Notes: a model not told the origin generated them from the sequence alone. A stretch of DNA of 64,000 nt from Balanoglossus misakiensis (GCA_040954595.2 CM082585.2:7936001-8000000); one strand, 5' to 3'; positions 35,222-46,772 are shown, counted from the first letter of the stretch. Numbers and translations: made by a program.

Positions 35222-38046
35222 ATGGATTACAAAGTGATCGACGGTGGGTTCTCTTCAGAGCTGGCCAACCGAGGTTTCGACATCAATGTAAGTGTACGTG
35301 ATGAGGATTGACATTGATGTGAGCATGAAGGAAGTATATTGGGACAGGGTACTTTCATTTTCTCACACAATCATGTCTGCTGGTAGTGTGCTGGATCGAT
35401 CATAGTGTGGAATCCCAATTATATTGTGCATATGTGGCTAACTGATTGAGCCAGGGGGCGTGGCAGTCCTTCTCAAGCGAGCGTGGTTGAGTGTCCTGCT
35501 ATGGCTGTGGCTGTGCCTCTTACTACACATACGTATATATATAATACTGGACACTTTCACTGTTCAGAAACACCGAATGCCGTCACATATTATACCGATT
35601 TGTACAACCTTTAGGGACTGGTCAGTTTCTTCGACGGGGGGGGGGGGGGTTGATTTTATTTTATGGATATAAAAAGTGACTGGAACCCCCCCCCCCCATT
35701 GAACATGGAAAAGTGGGTGACCCCTTTCATCAACTACTTCCAAGACAGGGTGGCCTTCCCCGTGAATCCACCCCACCCCCCAGGCCGAAGAAAATGACCA
35801 GTCCCTTAATATGTTTCTTACAAGCAGAATGATCCCTTGTGGAGTGCCAGATTGATAGCAACCAATCCAGACGAAGTCAAAGCTGTCCATAGAAGGTATT
35901 AAAACATACACACTTCTTTCTGAATGTTCATACGTGTGGTCAAAGTCTTCCAGAGAATTTAGCAAGTCACAAAATAACTACCTGTGCCAGTAAGATCAGT
36001 TTATTTGTTTATATTTACAGTTTCCTTATAAATGGTGCAGATGTAATTGTGACAGGCACGTATCATGTAAGTTTTGATTGGAAAAATTAATTACAGACAG
36101 AAATATACAAAGTAGCCCTAGCACTGTCGCCCTGGCAGTTTTTCATTACGAAGAAATGCAGAATCAAAACTTCACATGACAATCTCTATTCCCAGTAAAC
36201 CTTGCCCCTGATAAATCATGTCCGCATGTATCTCCACTCAACAGGCTAGCATATGGGGTTTCCAGACTCATCTGGGTGTGCCGGAATCAGAAGCCGAGGA
36301 ACTGATGCGGACAGGAGTCCGGCTGGCAGTGGAAGCAAGAGATGAATTTTGGGAAGAATTCAAGAAATCAGGAAAAGACAAAGGTATTGTTTATTAGCTT
36401 TGGTCTATCAAATGAAGTAATCAATGTGCTGAAGGTCAATTTTAATAACCTTTTTTTTTTTTTTTATTTAGAGAGAAGTTTGCCACTGGTTGCTGCAAGT
36501 CTAGGGCCCAGGGCGATATATTATTTTGACGCATCGGAGTATACTGGTGATTATGTTGCCAATGATTCCAAACAGGTGAGGGTTTTTGGGAAGATACAGA
36601 AAGATAGACAAGAAATATACACTCTCAGATAGTGAGACAGAGAGACACTTGTGATGGGCAGTCAAATTAACCAATGAAGACAGACTGACAGTAAGTGAGA
36701 GATTATTATTTTGTCTGCAAATTTTTGTAGGTTTTGATGGACTGGCACAGGCAGCACCTTGAATTGGTCTCCGATGCTGGCGCGGACATTCTCGCGTTCG
36801 AGACCATACCTGCTCTGGCAGAAGCAGAAGCCATCGTGGAACTACTCAAAGATTTCCCTACTGTGAAGACTTGGGTGTCATTCGCATGCAAGGTAAGGGC
36901 AGTCAACATCGTGCTCTGGTAAAAACCTTTGATCCCTTCGATATTTACTAGTAAATTATAAGTAAATAGCCAATGAACTTGTTTTACTACTGTACAGAGG
37001 TGGCCACTAACACAGGTTCGACTGTACGTGTATTTACGTTGTGCTTGTGTTTTGTGAATTTTGAAAATGACTTGAATTTCAAAGATGGCTGCCACTCTTT
37101 CAGGATGGAGATCACGTCAGCCACGGTGAGAAATTCGCGGAGGTCGCCAAGGTGATAGCAGCAGCGCCCTCGGTGTTTGCAGTCGGTGTCAATTGCTCCC
37201 ACCCCCGATACGTTGAGGATCTGCTGAGAAGCGCCAGGGGTCAGATCGGCGATAGCAAGATTCTGATTGCCTACCCGAATTCTGGAGAGGTGTGGGCCGA
37301 AGCAGATAGCAGGTTAGTAGTGTGAACAGCAATAAGTGTTATCCAACGTGAATGATTGAGAAATAGTAAAAGCGGTGGGCTGCAGAGTATCGCATGAAAA
37401 TACTGTAAAACACTTTATTTTCGAGAGTTAAAATTTTCGCGATATCGAGAGAGGCCACTGTTTCGCGAGTATTAATTTTCGCGTTCTGCTATTTCATTCA
37501 CTGCATCGTTATCTTAAAAAAAAATTACGCGACTTTTTATTTTCACGCTATTTTGGCTCTCGCGTATTTCGCTAAAATTTATTGCTCGCGAAAATAAAGT
37601 GTTTTACAGTACATGTACTCACTTTTAGGCACCATTGTGCGTTGCCTGTCGCTTCAAAAAAATCCCAGACACCCTTGTGTCACAGGGCTGCTACACAGGA
37701 GCGCACACACAGATACCACCAGCCCTGTAAATTTACCTTCAAATTCTCATAAAATACTTGAATGGTGTCACTTCACCCATTTTGGACGAGCGGACAGAAT
37801 TATCTCACCAATCACCGCGTTGGAAACATCCAAGCACACTTACAAACAACCAGCAGTGACTTGAAACTGTCAACTTCTGATTTGCTATACAGTTGGCTTA
37901 GCAACCCAGACGCAAAGAAAGTTTCTGAGTACGTCTCGACTTGGATTGATGCGGGAGCAAAATGGATCGGTGGTTGTTGCCGGGTAACGGCTGAAGATGT
38001 TGGCGACATTAAGAAAGCCATGGTGGAAAAAGTATCGAAAACGTAG
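35222..38046 (+). CDS. Homocysteine S-methyltransferase, paralogue 2
   Basis: Same family and presumed reaction as the divergent neighbour. Exons: 35222-35287, 35828-35895, 36021-36066, 36245-36383, 36472-36575, 36731-36892, 37104-37312, 37893-38046. They sum to 948 nt (315 aa). The protein begins MDYKVIDGGFSSELA. The zinc ligands are Cys226 (VGVNC) and the GGCC pair at 293-294 in the last exon. Four of the eight exons (68, 46, 139, 104 nt) and a fifth (162 nt) are exactly as long as in paralogue 1, so the copies arose by duplication of the complete split gene with inversion. The sequence GTYHASIWGF replaces ITYMASVWGF of paralogue 1 near the presumed active site, so substrate preference may differ. 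Confidence 0.93.
35614..35805. mobile_element. MITE-like inverted-repeat element, copy 2
   Basis: About 192 bp bounded by GGGACTGGTCA and TGACCAGTCCC, flanked by TTA on both sides. It contains G- and C-runs but no coding sequence. It lies in the first intron of methyltransferase paralogue 2, in the opposite orientation to copy 1. Confidence 0.8.
37403..37609. mobile_element. MITE with 21-bp perfect terminal inverted repeats and TA flanks
   Basis: The left end CTGTAAAACACTTTATTTTCG (37403-37423) and its exact inverse at 37589-37609 bound a 207-bp AT-rich element rich in TTTTCGCG-type words. TA lies immediately outside each end, as expected for Tc1/mariner-type insertion. No transposase is encoded. 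The element lies in the last intron of methyltransferase paralogue 2. Confidence 0.85.
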
Positions 38047-38682
38047 CTGTCATACTACAGGTGGTAGTATGCACCTTAAGGTCAGATTTTCAGGAAATTT
38101 ACACTGCCCTATTATAGTATATTTCACAAGTCTTTTTTTGAAAACAAAGAAAATACCAACCATTTTTGGGGTTTGTTTACACAGTATTTATTACGTTGAA
38201 CAAGCTTTTGGCGACTTAATCTTGGTTTTTAAAAAAATAAATAAAAAGCAAGTTTACTAAATTTCCACCAGACCAGACCAGCAGTACAGCACTGTACAGA
38301 TACATGTTACCGGCAATGTTTGAAGTGAAAATGCAATTGATGTACAGAGAACAAAACACTGCCATAGCTATTGTCCATTTAAGTACACGAACCCTTCATT
38401 GAATATGGCGGCGACACTGTAATTGTGTGAAAAAAGATGGACGAGAAATCGTGCGAACTATTTAAACTGCCTGAACCACCTGTTGATTGCTCGTGTCTGA
38501 ACGGACTTGTGGTGGCGCTGTTCTATGGAATGTCTCTCAGGGATACATGTAGATAAGTGACCGGTGGGTTTTTACAGTCTTACGAGAGAGACCAGGCTTC
38601 ACGTCTCTGTAAAATAGAGAAAAGAAATAAATTTGTTAACTTAATTAAACCTGAAAGAATGCAGTCACAACATATTCCAGTA
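38047..38682. other. Methyltransferase 2 3' UTR and tail-to-tail spacer
   Basis: No coding exon is supported. AATAAA words near 38236 suit the plus-strand methyltransferase. A TTTATT near 38186 could serve the minus-strand tetraspan gene, so these convergent 3' ends may also overlap. Confidence 0.45.
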
Positions 38683-40232
38683 TTAGAGGGGCTGTCTGTA
38701 TACACCTACCAAGACATCAACTCTGGAGAGACAGCACACGTCTTTGCAGCCAATCAACGTGGAGATCAGACTGAAGAGGAGACCGCAGACGTGTGTGATC
38801 AGGAAGGCAACGGCAGCAACATCAAACGAACTCTGTGGAAGACAAGACAGTGTTAGATTTTTTGGGTCGAAAATGGTGTTTTTTTTGTGTGTGCGTGTTT
38901 GCCCATGGAGTCTCGAGGGTCTATGGTTTAATTGGTTGCCTTGGTTTGTGTGTATGCTCTTACTTGGATAACTGTTGCCAGGAACCAAAGATGGATGTTG
39001 TTGCTGATGTTGTTGTTGTTTTGTTTACTTGCCAAGAAGCCCAAGAAGCTTGCTTTTGTTTTTTTTCATGACTATAGTAGTTGTAACACACGCGTACAAA
39101 ACAAATTGTGTGGACCCTCTGCCTATACCATGGAGCCATGCCTATTGTACATACCTGATTTTGGTCTTCATCGTCATTGATGACGTTGAGAAATTCCACT
39201 GACGACTCGACAACCGCTATACTGGAGAGTAAGAAAGTTAGTGAAGACAAGACGAAATATCCCACCACCTGAAAAATACAAAACACGAGATAGGAGTCGG
39301 GCGAATCAGAGTCCTAATTAATTAATGTTAAATCACCATGCAAGTTGTTTGTACAGTAAGCCATAACATGCTTACACCTTATTGGTGGGAAAGATTTTTG
39401 GGGACGGACTTACCATTGAGTTGGACCTCCCCCGGTGGGTGCATGTTATCATCCCTAGACAGCCACTCGTCAAAAGTAACGTGATCTGTTGCGAAGAGAA
39501 ACATGAGAAATAAGTCGGGTTTGATTTCGAGAAACAACCACGGTCAAAATGTTCTCTGTGACGTTCGCGTGTCGATGTGTAAAAGTCTCTTTATCACGAT
39601 GATCACTTGTGTATTAATGGAGAGGGGAACTGTCCCATTCATTGTTGGTTGAGGGGGCCGTGTCGTTTTTGATCTTCAGGCAGAAAAAGGTGTTGGAATT
39701 CACAGTTTGTCTGTTTATCGGCAGGTGTGAGGTGGTTGCGACACAATGCACGGAGGTGATGAGGTGTGAATGGTGTCTCTTTGGAAGGACAGGAAACGTT
39801 CCCCCTGTCTAAACCCCCAAGACAGCTTCCCTTTGATCAAAGTGGAAACTGTTCTTGAAAAAAACACGCACTTTTATTATCGGGAGGAGGGGGTCAGACT
39901 GGATATTGGCTGTGAATATTGCACCACAAATTCCCTCCACTCCAAATCCATGTACTTTCTTGGAGCACGGTCTATGTGTGATGGGACCGTGCTTGAATGA
40001 ATCGCGTACACACACTTACCTGGACAATATCCGCCACCGTCAAAAGCAGCGTCGCGGGAACATCTCTGCAAAGTGACGTCTGCTGTGGCACGGCGGCCTC
40101 CGGGGTAGATAGAACGTTCGGCGCGGAACAGACCACGAACACCGCCAGTGTCATGAGTAAGTACATCAGTCCCGAGAGAAAAGTTAGGAGACCACAAAAA
40201 CTCGAACAGAATATTTTAAGTCTGGCGCCCAT
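38683..40232 (-). CDS. Four-helix membrane protein, paralogue A
   Basis: Unidentified small membrane protein. Exons in transcript order: 40232-40020; 39485-39414; 39268-39155; 38832-38683. They sum to 549 nt (182 aa). All junctions are phase 0. Four hydrophobic segments are visible: FCGLLTFLSGLMYLLM in exon 1; a segment across the exon 1/2 junction ending ITLLLTSGCLGM; VVGYFVLSSLTFLLSS in exon 3; and AFLITHVCGLLFSL in exon 4. The exon/intron plan and the motifs FCG-LTFL-G--YLL, ITLLLTSGCLGM and CK-VC are shared with the next gene. The ATG at 40232 is the only in-frame Met at the 5' end. The 3' end may instead splice at TTG|GTAGGT (38709) to a tiny exon. Four-helix families such as MARVEL or CD20-like are possible, but I do not recognise a specific one. 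Confidence 0.75.
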
Positions 40233-41307
40233 GTCGGTGATATCGCTATCTGAGTGTGACGGAAAAAAATCAGAAACCTTTCTAGTAAGTTTAAAAAGTT
40301 TCAACGCACTTTCAAAGTTCCGCGACGTGAAACATTACTAACCTTGCGAAACTAACGCACCTTTTTGCTGCAAACAGAAGATAAATTACAACACTGTGCC
40401 TCTCTGCGTCCACGGCTGGCTTTAAATGTTCCGCGGATCGACCTGCCGTCCTGGTTCTTCGCATCTGCACAAATACTGTGCAGACAGATGAAAAGGGACG
40501 GACGTCTTCAATAAAGACAAAGACAAACGCCCTCTATAGATATCATCACCAACGAGACCCAAGGTATGCCGGAGAAAATGCGTACGTTGTCGAGGAGGTA
40601 GCGGGTGTGTGTGATGCAATCCCGCCTTGAAGTTCTCACTCGTGGTTTAATGAGTTGTCGACTTTCCTACCCACAATATAATTATCATAACGTGATTTCA
40701 CACCCTGCATGAAGTAAAACACTGTTCAAGGTAGCGATAACTGAAAGAGTCGAAGTGTAACAGCAATATGTATTCCATGCATTTTATTTCAAATGTATAC
40801 ACACAAACATACAATGAAACGTGTTTTAATGAATTCTAAAATCTCCCAGTTTTCAGACAATTGAAACTCCAGAAAATCTGCGCTCTGAAAACTGCATATA
40901 ACACCTTCCTCCTGATTTTTCTGATCGTCTGTCACGCCTCTGTTTAGTGAAAAAAAGTCCCAGAAATTGATTGGATAATATAGGTTTGTTTATAAAAAAA
41001 ACTTTGTAAATGATACATGTATTCCGCGTATAGTGAAAATTTCACACAATCCTTACACCACATTTATATTATAGTAAATGTGTAAGTTCAGGTTTAATGG
41101 TAAGGCGTAAAACTCCACACGAACCAGAACGGTAAATGACCATGAAGATATGCCCCAAAAAATACCTAACATTGGGTCTGTGTGCTAGTATACATGGCTT
41201 GGTGTTTTGAAGTTGGACCGCACACCCCTGTGTGAAAAATATTGGGAGTATCCCCCCCTGCACCCTCGGGGGTGCCACTGTGGATGTTCTCGCCGTGCTC
41301 CCTGTTT
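40233..41307. other. Spacer between the tetraspan paralogues
   Basis: Contains the promoter/5' UTR of paralogue A near 40233-40450 and the 3' UTR of paralogue B. TTTATT at about 40784 is a candidate poly(A) signal for paralogue B on the minus strand. No additional coding exon was seen. Confidence 0.5.
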
Positions 41308-43041
41308 CTATCGAATGCGCATCGCCATGACATTGGTCACCGGCTCCTGAAAACGAAGCAAATGTGCAGGGTGTAGTGAGAGTGACTCGTTGATACACCC
41401 ACAGTCGCGTGGGGGTAGTTACACTGCGGTATCACCCCTATGACTTTTTTTAAAGTCAGGTGTGATATTGCAGTGTAACCCCCCCCCCCCACGCGACTGT
41501 GGATCGACCGTCAAAATGACTGGTTGCAAACCATGTTAGCAGTTTTGAACCAAGCCAACGTGCATCTGTATGCGATAGTACACTGCATCCTTGATCAAGA
41601 CATACATACCGGCTCCACTGCCGGTGAGCGTGTGCACACAGGTCTGCATGCTACTAAACACGACAGCAGAGTGAAGATCATACCGACCAGGTTGGTGACC
41701 AAGAAGATGGCTTCAACGGACAGATCACTCTGGGGATGAGAAGACACATAAGTAGCCATTAATTAGTAGTACGTGTCTGAAAACCAGTCTTGATATTTTT
41801 CTCATCGTTTGCTCAAGGCAACTTTATAGGTTATTAAAGTTTTGGAGAAAACAACTTGGATCGTTTTTCGTACCCGGCCGTCGTTTTGTAGTGAACTGAC
41901 GGTGACGCACGCGATGCACTCTTGTCTTGTTCAATCGGTGTTTCGTTGCTGATGCAGAAGTGTTTGACAATAGCACTAGTATATTTGGCCGGTACCGTGA
42001 CCACGTCGGTTTTCGGATAATGTGAATTCTTCCGTGTGAAGAACGAGATCGAGAATGATACTCACTATTTGCCCAGTGGCGACGTCCACACTGTTATATG
42101 AGCCGAGGATCGCTTCGATGTCACCGCTAGAGAGACGGTACACTTCGATGGCCGACTGCGCCGCGAATATGGTCGAGAGGAAGAACGCGATGGTGGAAAC
42201 CAGCAGATAGCTTTCAATCTAGAAAAGAAACAAAAAATGACAAACAAAAAATCACATGGACGCATTCCCTTGCTTTATGAAAGGCCGTTGACGCACGACA
42301 CGCAACTTTGAAACTGCGTCCTGTAACTTTCAATAAACTGACGTGAGATTTGCAGACTCATCCACAGAATGATGGACTTACCACACTTCCAGTCTGTGCT
42401 TTGGAGCCGACCATTCCAAGGCACCCGCTTGTCAGCAACAGCGTTATCTGTTTCAGGAGAGAAAAGCGGCGAATGAATCTTCACCGATGCAGCATAAGTA
42501 AAACGGGACTCCAGCGACAATGCTCTAATCTTGAACTTCGAGATCTCGGGTGATCATGCGATCGGTGTCTCGATTTCTGACTCAACGAGAAAAATATTTT
42601 CCCCTTGTCTGCCTTTTCAGAACAACACTTCCGTAATACGCACGGCATAAAGCGTGAGTGAATGCGCAGTTGTTTTTCTCTGCACGAATGTTTTTTTTCT
42701 CGCGCCGTTCCCATATACAATACAGTGTCAGCGAAAACAAAATTTAGCCTCGTATATAATATCTACATCGAATACTTTTATAGATCCTGTAAAGCCCGTC
42801 TTTGATGCACATGGTTTATTACCGCGGAGAAATAAACACGGCCACTTACTTGAAGGATATCGGTGATCGTGACGAAAGTCGACAGAGAGACATTCGCTTT
42901 GCAGATCGGAGAATTCCCTGTCGCGAAGACGATGTAACAGTATACCATCAGCCCGATGATTAACAGCAGGTAGACCAGGCCGGCCAGAAAAGTGAGAAAG
43001 CCACAGAAAGCTGAACAACACTTGTTCATCGTATTCTTCAT
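41308..43041 (-). CDS. Four-helix membrane protein, paralogue B
   Basis: Tandem paralogue of the preceding gene. Exons in transcript order: 43041-42850; 42447-42382; 42218-42066; 41729-41610; 41346-41308. They sum to 570 nt (189 aa), and all introns are phase 0. The N-terminus is MKNTMNKCCSAFCGFLTFLA. Helix 2 ends in ITLLLTSGCLGM, as in paralogue A. Helix 3 is SYLLVSTIAFFLSTIF and helix 4 is IFLVTNLVGMIFTLLS. The loop between helices 3 and 4 is longer than in A, and a short last exon (EPVTNVMAMRIR) replaces A's tail. Cell location and function cannot be inferred beyond an integral membrane protein with four spans. Confidence 0.75.
41398..41503. repeat. Foldback (inverted-repeat) element
   Basis: Two arms of about 50 bp face each other around GACTTTTTTTAAAGTC. 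The outer ends are CCACAGTCGCG and its inverse CGCGACTGTGG. Inner parts are imperfect (TACACTGCGGTATCAC against GTGATATTGCAGTGTA). It lies in the last intron of tetraspan paralogue B and has no coding capacity; it is probably a small nonautonomous transposon. Confidence 0.75.
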
Positions 43042-45347
43042 CCTGTTTCAGGCTCTGTAGCCGACAAAATTAACTTCTTAAGAATCTGGAAGAAGATGAA
43101 AAGACACCTAGTCGCAGCCACCTTGGGGTCAATTGCTATACAGACTGCATATCTCGCGCTTTTTGTATTTTGTCTGTGTTTCCGTGGCGGTCTGTGTAGA
43201 ATTCCTTTCACTTTTCTGGATATACAGACGACTTACCCAAATCTTGCCGGAATGGGTTTCTGAAAACACCTGCCCCGGATCTCCGCACGTACATTAATGA
43301 ATGTTGGATTTTACTCCAGGCCGCCAGCAGGTTTTTACTGCGTCACCAGCGGCAAAGTTAGTACATGTAGTCATGGCTACGGTGGTGTAGGTAGACGAGT
43401 GAGGCATCTTCTGTTACTAAAATATCGCGTTTCATTTGTTCACTTTTGTTTGGAAGGCTGTTACTGGTTGGTACAACTTCAACGCATGGCATGACCTAAT
43501 GAAAATCGAGCCTTTGAGTTTCCAACAAGCAAAGAGTAAAAGAATTCTCAGGTAAATTATGTAATTGTTCATGGCGGTCACTTTACTGTGCAACCAATTT
43601 GTGATATATGATAGACCACAGACCAAGAAAAGACATTCTCTTTGCCTGTGGATAGACGAATCAACTTTCCAATGTCACCTTTCTACCTCCTTGACAGAAA
43701 CACACTCGTTCTATTTTCGTTAGATGACTACTCTGCGACGTCGACAACGCGGGAAAAGTCAATATAAATATGATAAGAAACGTGTCACAATGCTTAAAAT
43801 TATTTTGAGATAGATCAGCCCAAACTCTACATTTTGGAAAAAGCCAATAATGGTCAAAAGGCTGAAAAAATGCCAGAATTATCAACACGGAAAGTTTTCA
43901 GGTGGGATGTTCGAAGTTGTGGCGTTTTGTTGAAAATCCACCCCTTACCGAGACACTAATATCGGTGACGCAGCACCTGTGTACATGTAACATGCACTCT
44001 TGTTCCGTCAACAAGGCGGTCGGGTTTGCAGAGAGGTTCAAATTGCGTCTCCGGGTCTAATTTTCTCAAGGACTTTCAAACACAAATACATGTAATGCAC
44101 CTTCTGCCTATGGCACCTCCAGGTTTAAACGCGATAGTTCCGCTCTCCGTTGTAACAATAAGAAGGTGCATCGTGTTACCGTTGCTATTTTTTTCAACCC
44201 TATTTTTCTCATCACCAGGAACCCTGCAGAAACCACAACGTAGATTTTCAGAAGAGTGAGTGTGCGAATTTAATGTTACTGCTCTTTATTGGAAAAGATG
44301 ATTTCATTTCATCTCCGTTGCTTCCGTCGTAGCCTTACCATAGATAGCTCGGGAAAATGTGAATGCGCAAAACCCGAAATATATGTGGAGTGGGTGTTTT
44401 CTACAAATACCATTGTCATTATATGTGTCGTTTTAAATCCAATTCTCTTCTTCTCGAAATTTACGTACAGTAACACCAAGCACAGCTCCTAAAAACGCGA
44501 CGACCCCTGATTGGCCAATGGGAATAGTTTAGCGCCCCTTACGGTGACCTAACGGCGACCTTAAATGTTGTTTAACGTTTGACCTTCATTTCAGTGCAGC
44601 TGAAACAGGTACGTGTTGATTCCGTTGATACGTACACATATACGCCAATTCGAGCATTAACACGTCCTCAAAGATGACGTAGGCGAGAGATACGACGGTC
44701 ATCAACTCACGATTGATGTTGGTGTCGGAAGTTTCGTTACTGCTAGAATGATTTGTCGTTCGTGAACATTTTACTGGACGTCTATATTTGCGAACTGGAT
44801 CAAAGGACGAGAAAGTTGATATTGCAAGTCGTCATCTGGTCAAATCAGTAAGGTATGGTGAAATTTCGATGACATCATGGTTATATTGTTCCAGTCGTAT
44901 CCCCCCAGCTTGACTTCATGTGTCCGATTGTCGTACATGTTCAGAAAATTCTGCATGCAAAGTAGGGGAATTGACCCCACCCAGCCTCCAACCCAAGGAT
45001 TATTGCTTCTCTGCATTGCACTCTATACACATGCGTGGACATCTGTTAGGCCTGTGTGGAGTGACCGTGGGCCTACCTTCATTTGGCATGGCACGTTGTT
45101 TTTACTATTTATCAGTTGATATCATGACCTCACCAATTGTTTCGGTGTCATTTGCCAGTGGCAACTTACTCAACTCGAGTCACCTGGGCAACTGCACGCG
45201 TGGAGTGACCGTGGCAACGGTGAACACATTGAATGATGATACAATAAAACATCTGATGCAATCAAGAATCAACCATAAAGCATAACCGTATTAAACAGAA
45301 AAAAACACCATCTTGATGACAGGTTGTTGATTCGGTTTCACAGAAAG
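43042..45347. other. Divergent region between tetraspan B and the serpin gene
   Basis: No coding exon is supported. A good donor, AACAG|GTACGTG near 44617, and the acceptor TTTCACAG just before the serpin ATG suggest a noncoding serpin first exon near 44.5-44.6 kb. The other open frames look random. Confidence 0.45.
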
Positions 45348-46772
45348 ATGCACAGGGCCCAAGGTCAAGGTCAGAGGAAGCCCGACTACTCCATCCAGAT
45401 GCTGTACAGCGGCGAGGATGACTACGACCGCGGCAAGAAGTACGTGAAGAGGCGACGCATCCACAAAGGCAGACTCTTCCTAATCGTTCTCTTCTTCGCC
45501 ACGTTGATATACTTCTTCCTGCCCAGATCCTCCGTTGTCGTTGTCGACGACAAGCAGGAAGATTCGGCCGAAGAGGCTTCGCGAGAAGCCACCCACGTGC
45601 CTCAGGAGGAGGAAGAGGAGGAAAACCCCCTCCCAGCCCTCACCGTTCTCGCGGAGGCTGAGCAAGAATTCGCCGTCGATCTGTATAAATCTCTGACCAA
45701 GCATTCAAAGTCGAAGAACCTGTTCTTTTCGCCGCTGAGCTTGTCCACCGCCCTCGCCATGACCCACCTGGGCGCCAGGGGACAGAGCGCGACCCAGATG
45801 GAGACGGTTTTAAAATTCGATAAGGTCGGCGTGGAGAACGTGCACCCGATGTTTCACATCTTGAACTCGGAGCTGTTCGGCTTGGAGAAGAGCTACGTCT
45901 TGAAGAGTGCCAACAGGTTGTTTGGACACCAGAAATACAAGTTCTTGGATGAGTTTTTGTCGTCGAGCGAGGCGTACTACGGGGCAGCTCTGCAGCGCGT
46001 GAATTATGGAAACCCCGAAGCAGCCAGAAGCGAAATCAACAGCTGGGTCGAGAAACAAACAGAAGAAAAAATCAAAGATTTGATCCCAAAGGGAGCCATA
46101 GATCCCACGACCCGTCTTGTCTTGGCAAATGCAATTTACTTCAAGGGACAGTGGGCGCAGCAGTTTAATCCGAAAAAAACGAAAGACGTCGATTTCCACG
46201 TGGATAAGACGCACAAGATCAAAGTTCCCATGATGCAGCAGAAGCGGAAGTTCAAATATTTCGCCGACCAGGCCTTGAAGTGTAAAGTGATCGACCTGCC
46301 GTACGGGGGAAGCAACCTCAGCATGGTCGCCGTTCTGCCGGACGACCTTCACGGACTCGAGGCGCTGGAAGGCAAAGTGACGTCCGCCCAGCTGCAGACG
46401 TGGTACAAGCACCTCGAGACGGAAGAGGTGGAAGTCAGCCTCCCCAAGTTCAAACTGGAATCGGGTTTCAGCGTCAAGCCCGCGCTGCAGGAGCTCGGCA
46501 TGAGGGACGTGTTCCTGGAGGCCCTGGCCGATTTGACCGGGATGGCCGAGCCGCGCGAGTTATTCGTCTCCGACGCTCTGCACAAAGCGTTTATCGAAGT
46601 GACTGAGGAAGGAACAGAGGCGGCCGCGGCCAGCGCTGTCATTGTTTCATTAAAGTCAGCAGCCGTCTCACAGCCCACGTTCAATGCTGATCATCCTTTC
46701 ATTTTCTTAATACGAGACAATAAAACGGGGGTAGTCTTGTTCATAGGTCGAGTTCTCAATCCTTTAAAATAG
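45348..46772 (+). CDS. Serpin with N-terminal membrane anchor
   Basis: A 474-residue serine-protease-inhibitor-fold protein with its coding region in one exon. An acceptor (TTTCACAG) ends five bases before the ATG, so the 5' UTR is probably spliced. Residues 1-41 are hydrophilic and end in KRRRIHKGR. Residues about 42-58 are hydrophobic (LFLIVLFFATLIYFFLP), followed by an acidic stalk (QEEEEEENP) and a complete serpin domain from about residue 100. The hinge EEGTEAAAASA matches the consensus of inhibitory serpins (P17-P7). Counting from it puts Lys436 at P1 and Ser437 at P1', which predicts inhibition of trypsin-like proteases. The C-terminus (FIGRVLNPLK) is normal and has no KDEL-like signal. 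Most serpins have a cleavable signal peptide; here the long basic N-region before the hydrophobic segment suggests a type II signal anchor. Topology is inferred. Confidence 0.92.
   Translation: MHRAQGQGQRKPDYSIQMLYSGEDDYDRGKKYVKRRRIHKGRLFLIVLFFATLIYFFLPRSSVVVVDDKQEDSAEEASREATHVPQEEEEEENPLPALTVLAEAEQEFAVDLYKSLTKHSKSKNLFFSPLSLSTALAMTHLGARGQSATQMETVLKFDKVGVENVHPMFHILNSELFGLEKSYVLKSANRLFGHQKYKFLDEFLSSSEAYYGAALQRVNYGNPEAARSEINSWVEKQTEEKIKDLIPKGAIDPTTRLVLANAIYFKGQWAQQFNPKKTKDVDFHVDKTHKIKVPMMQQKRKFKYFADQALKCKVIDLPYGGSNLSMVAVLPDDLHGLEALEGKVTSAQLQTWYKHLETEEVEVSLPKFKLESGFSVKPALQELGMRDVFLEALADLTGMAEPRELFVSDALHKAFIEVTEEGTEAAAASAVIVSLKSAAVSQPTFNADHPFIFLIRDNKTGVVLFIGRVLNPLK

Noticed and set aside
44920-45285. 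121-codon plus-strand frame before the serpin
   Set aside because: No recognisable domain and a separate frame from the serpin; most likely part of the serpin gene's first intron.
45810-46412. 200-codon minus-strand frame
   Set aside because: Antisense shadow of the serpin coding exon, with no family resemblance.
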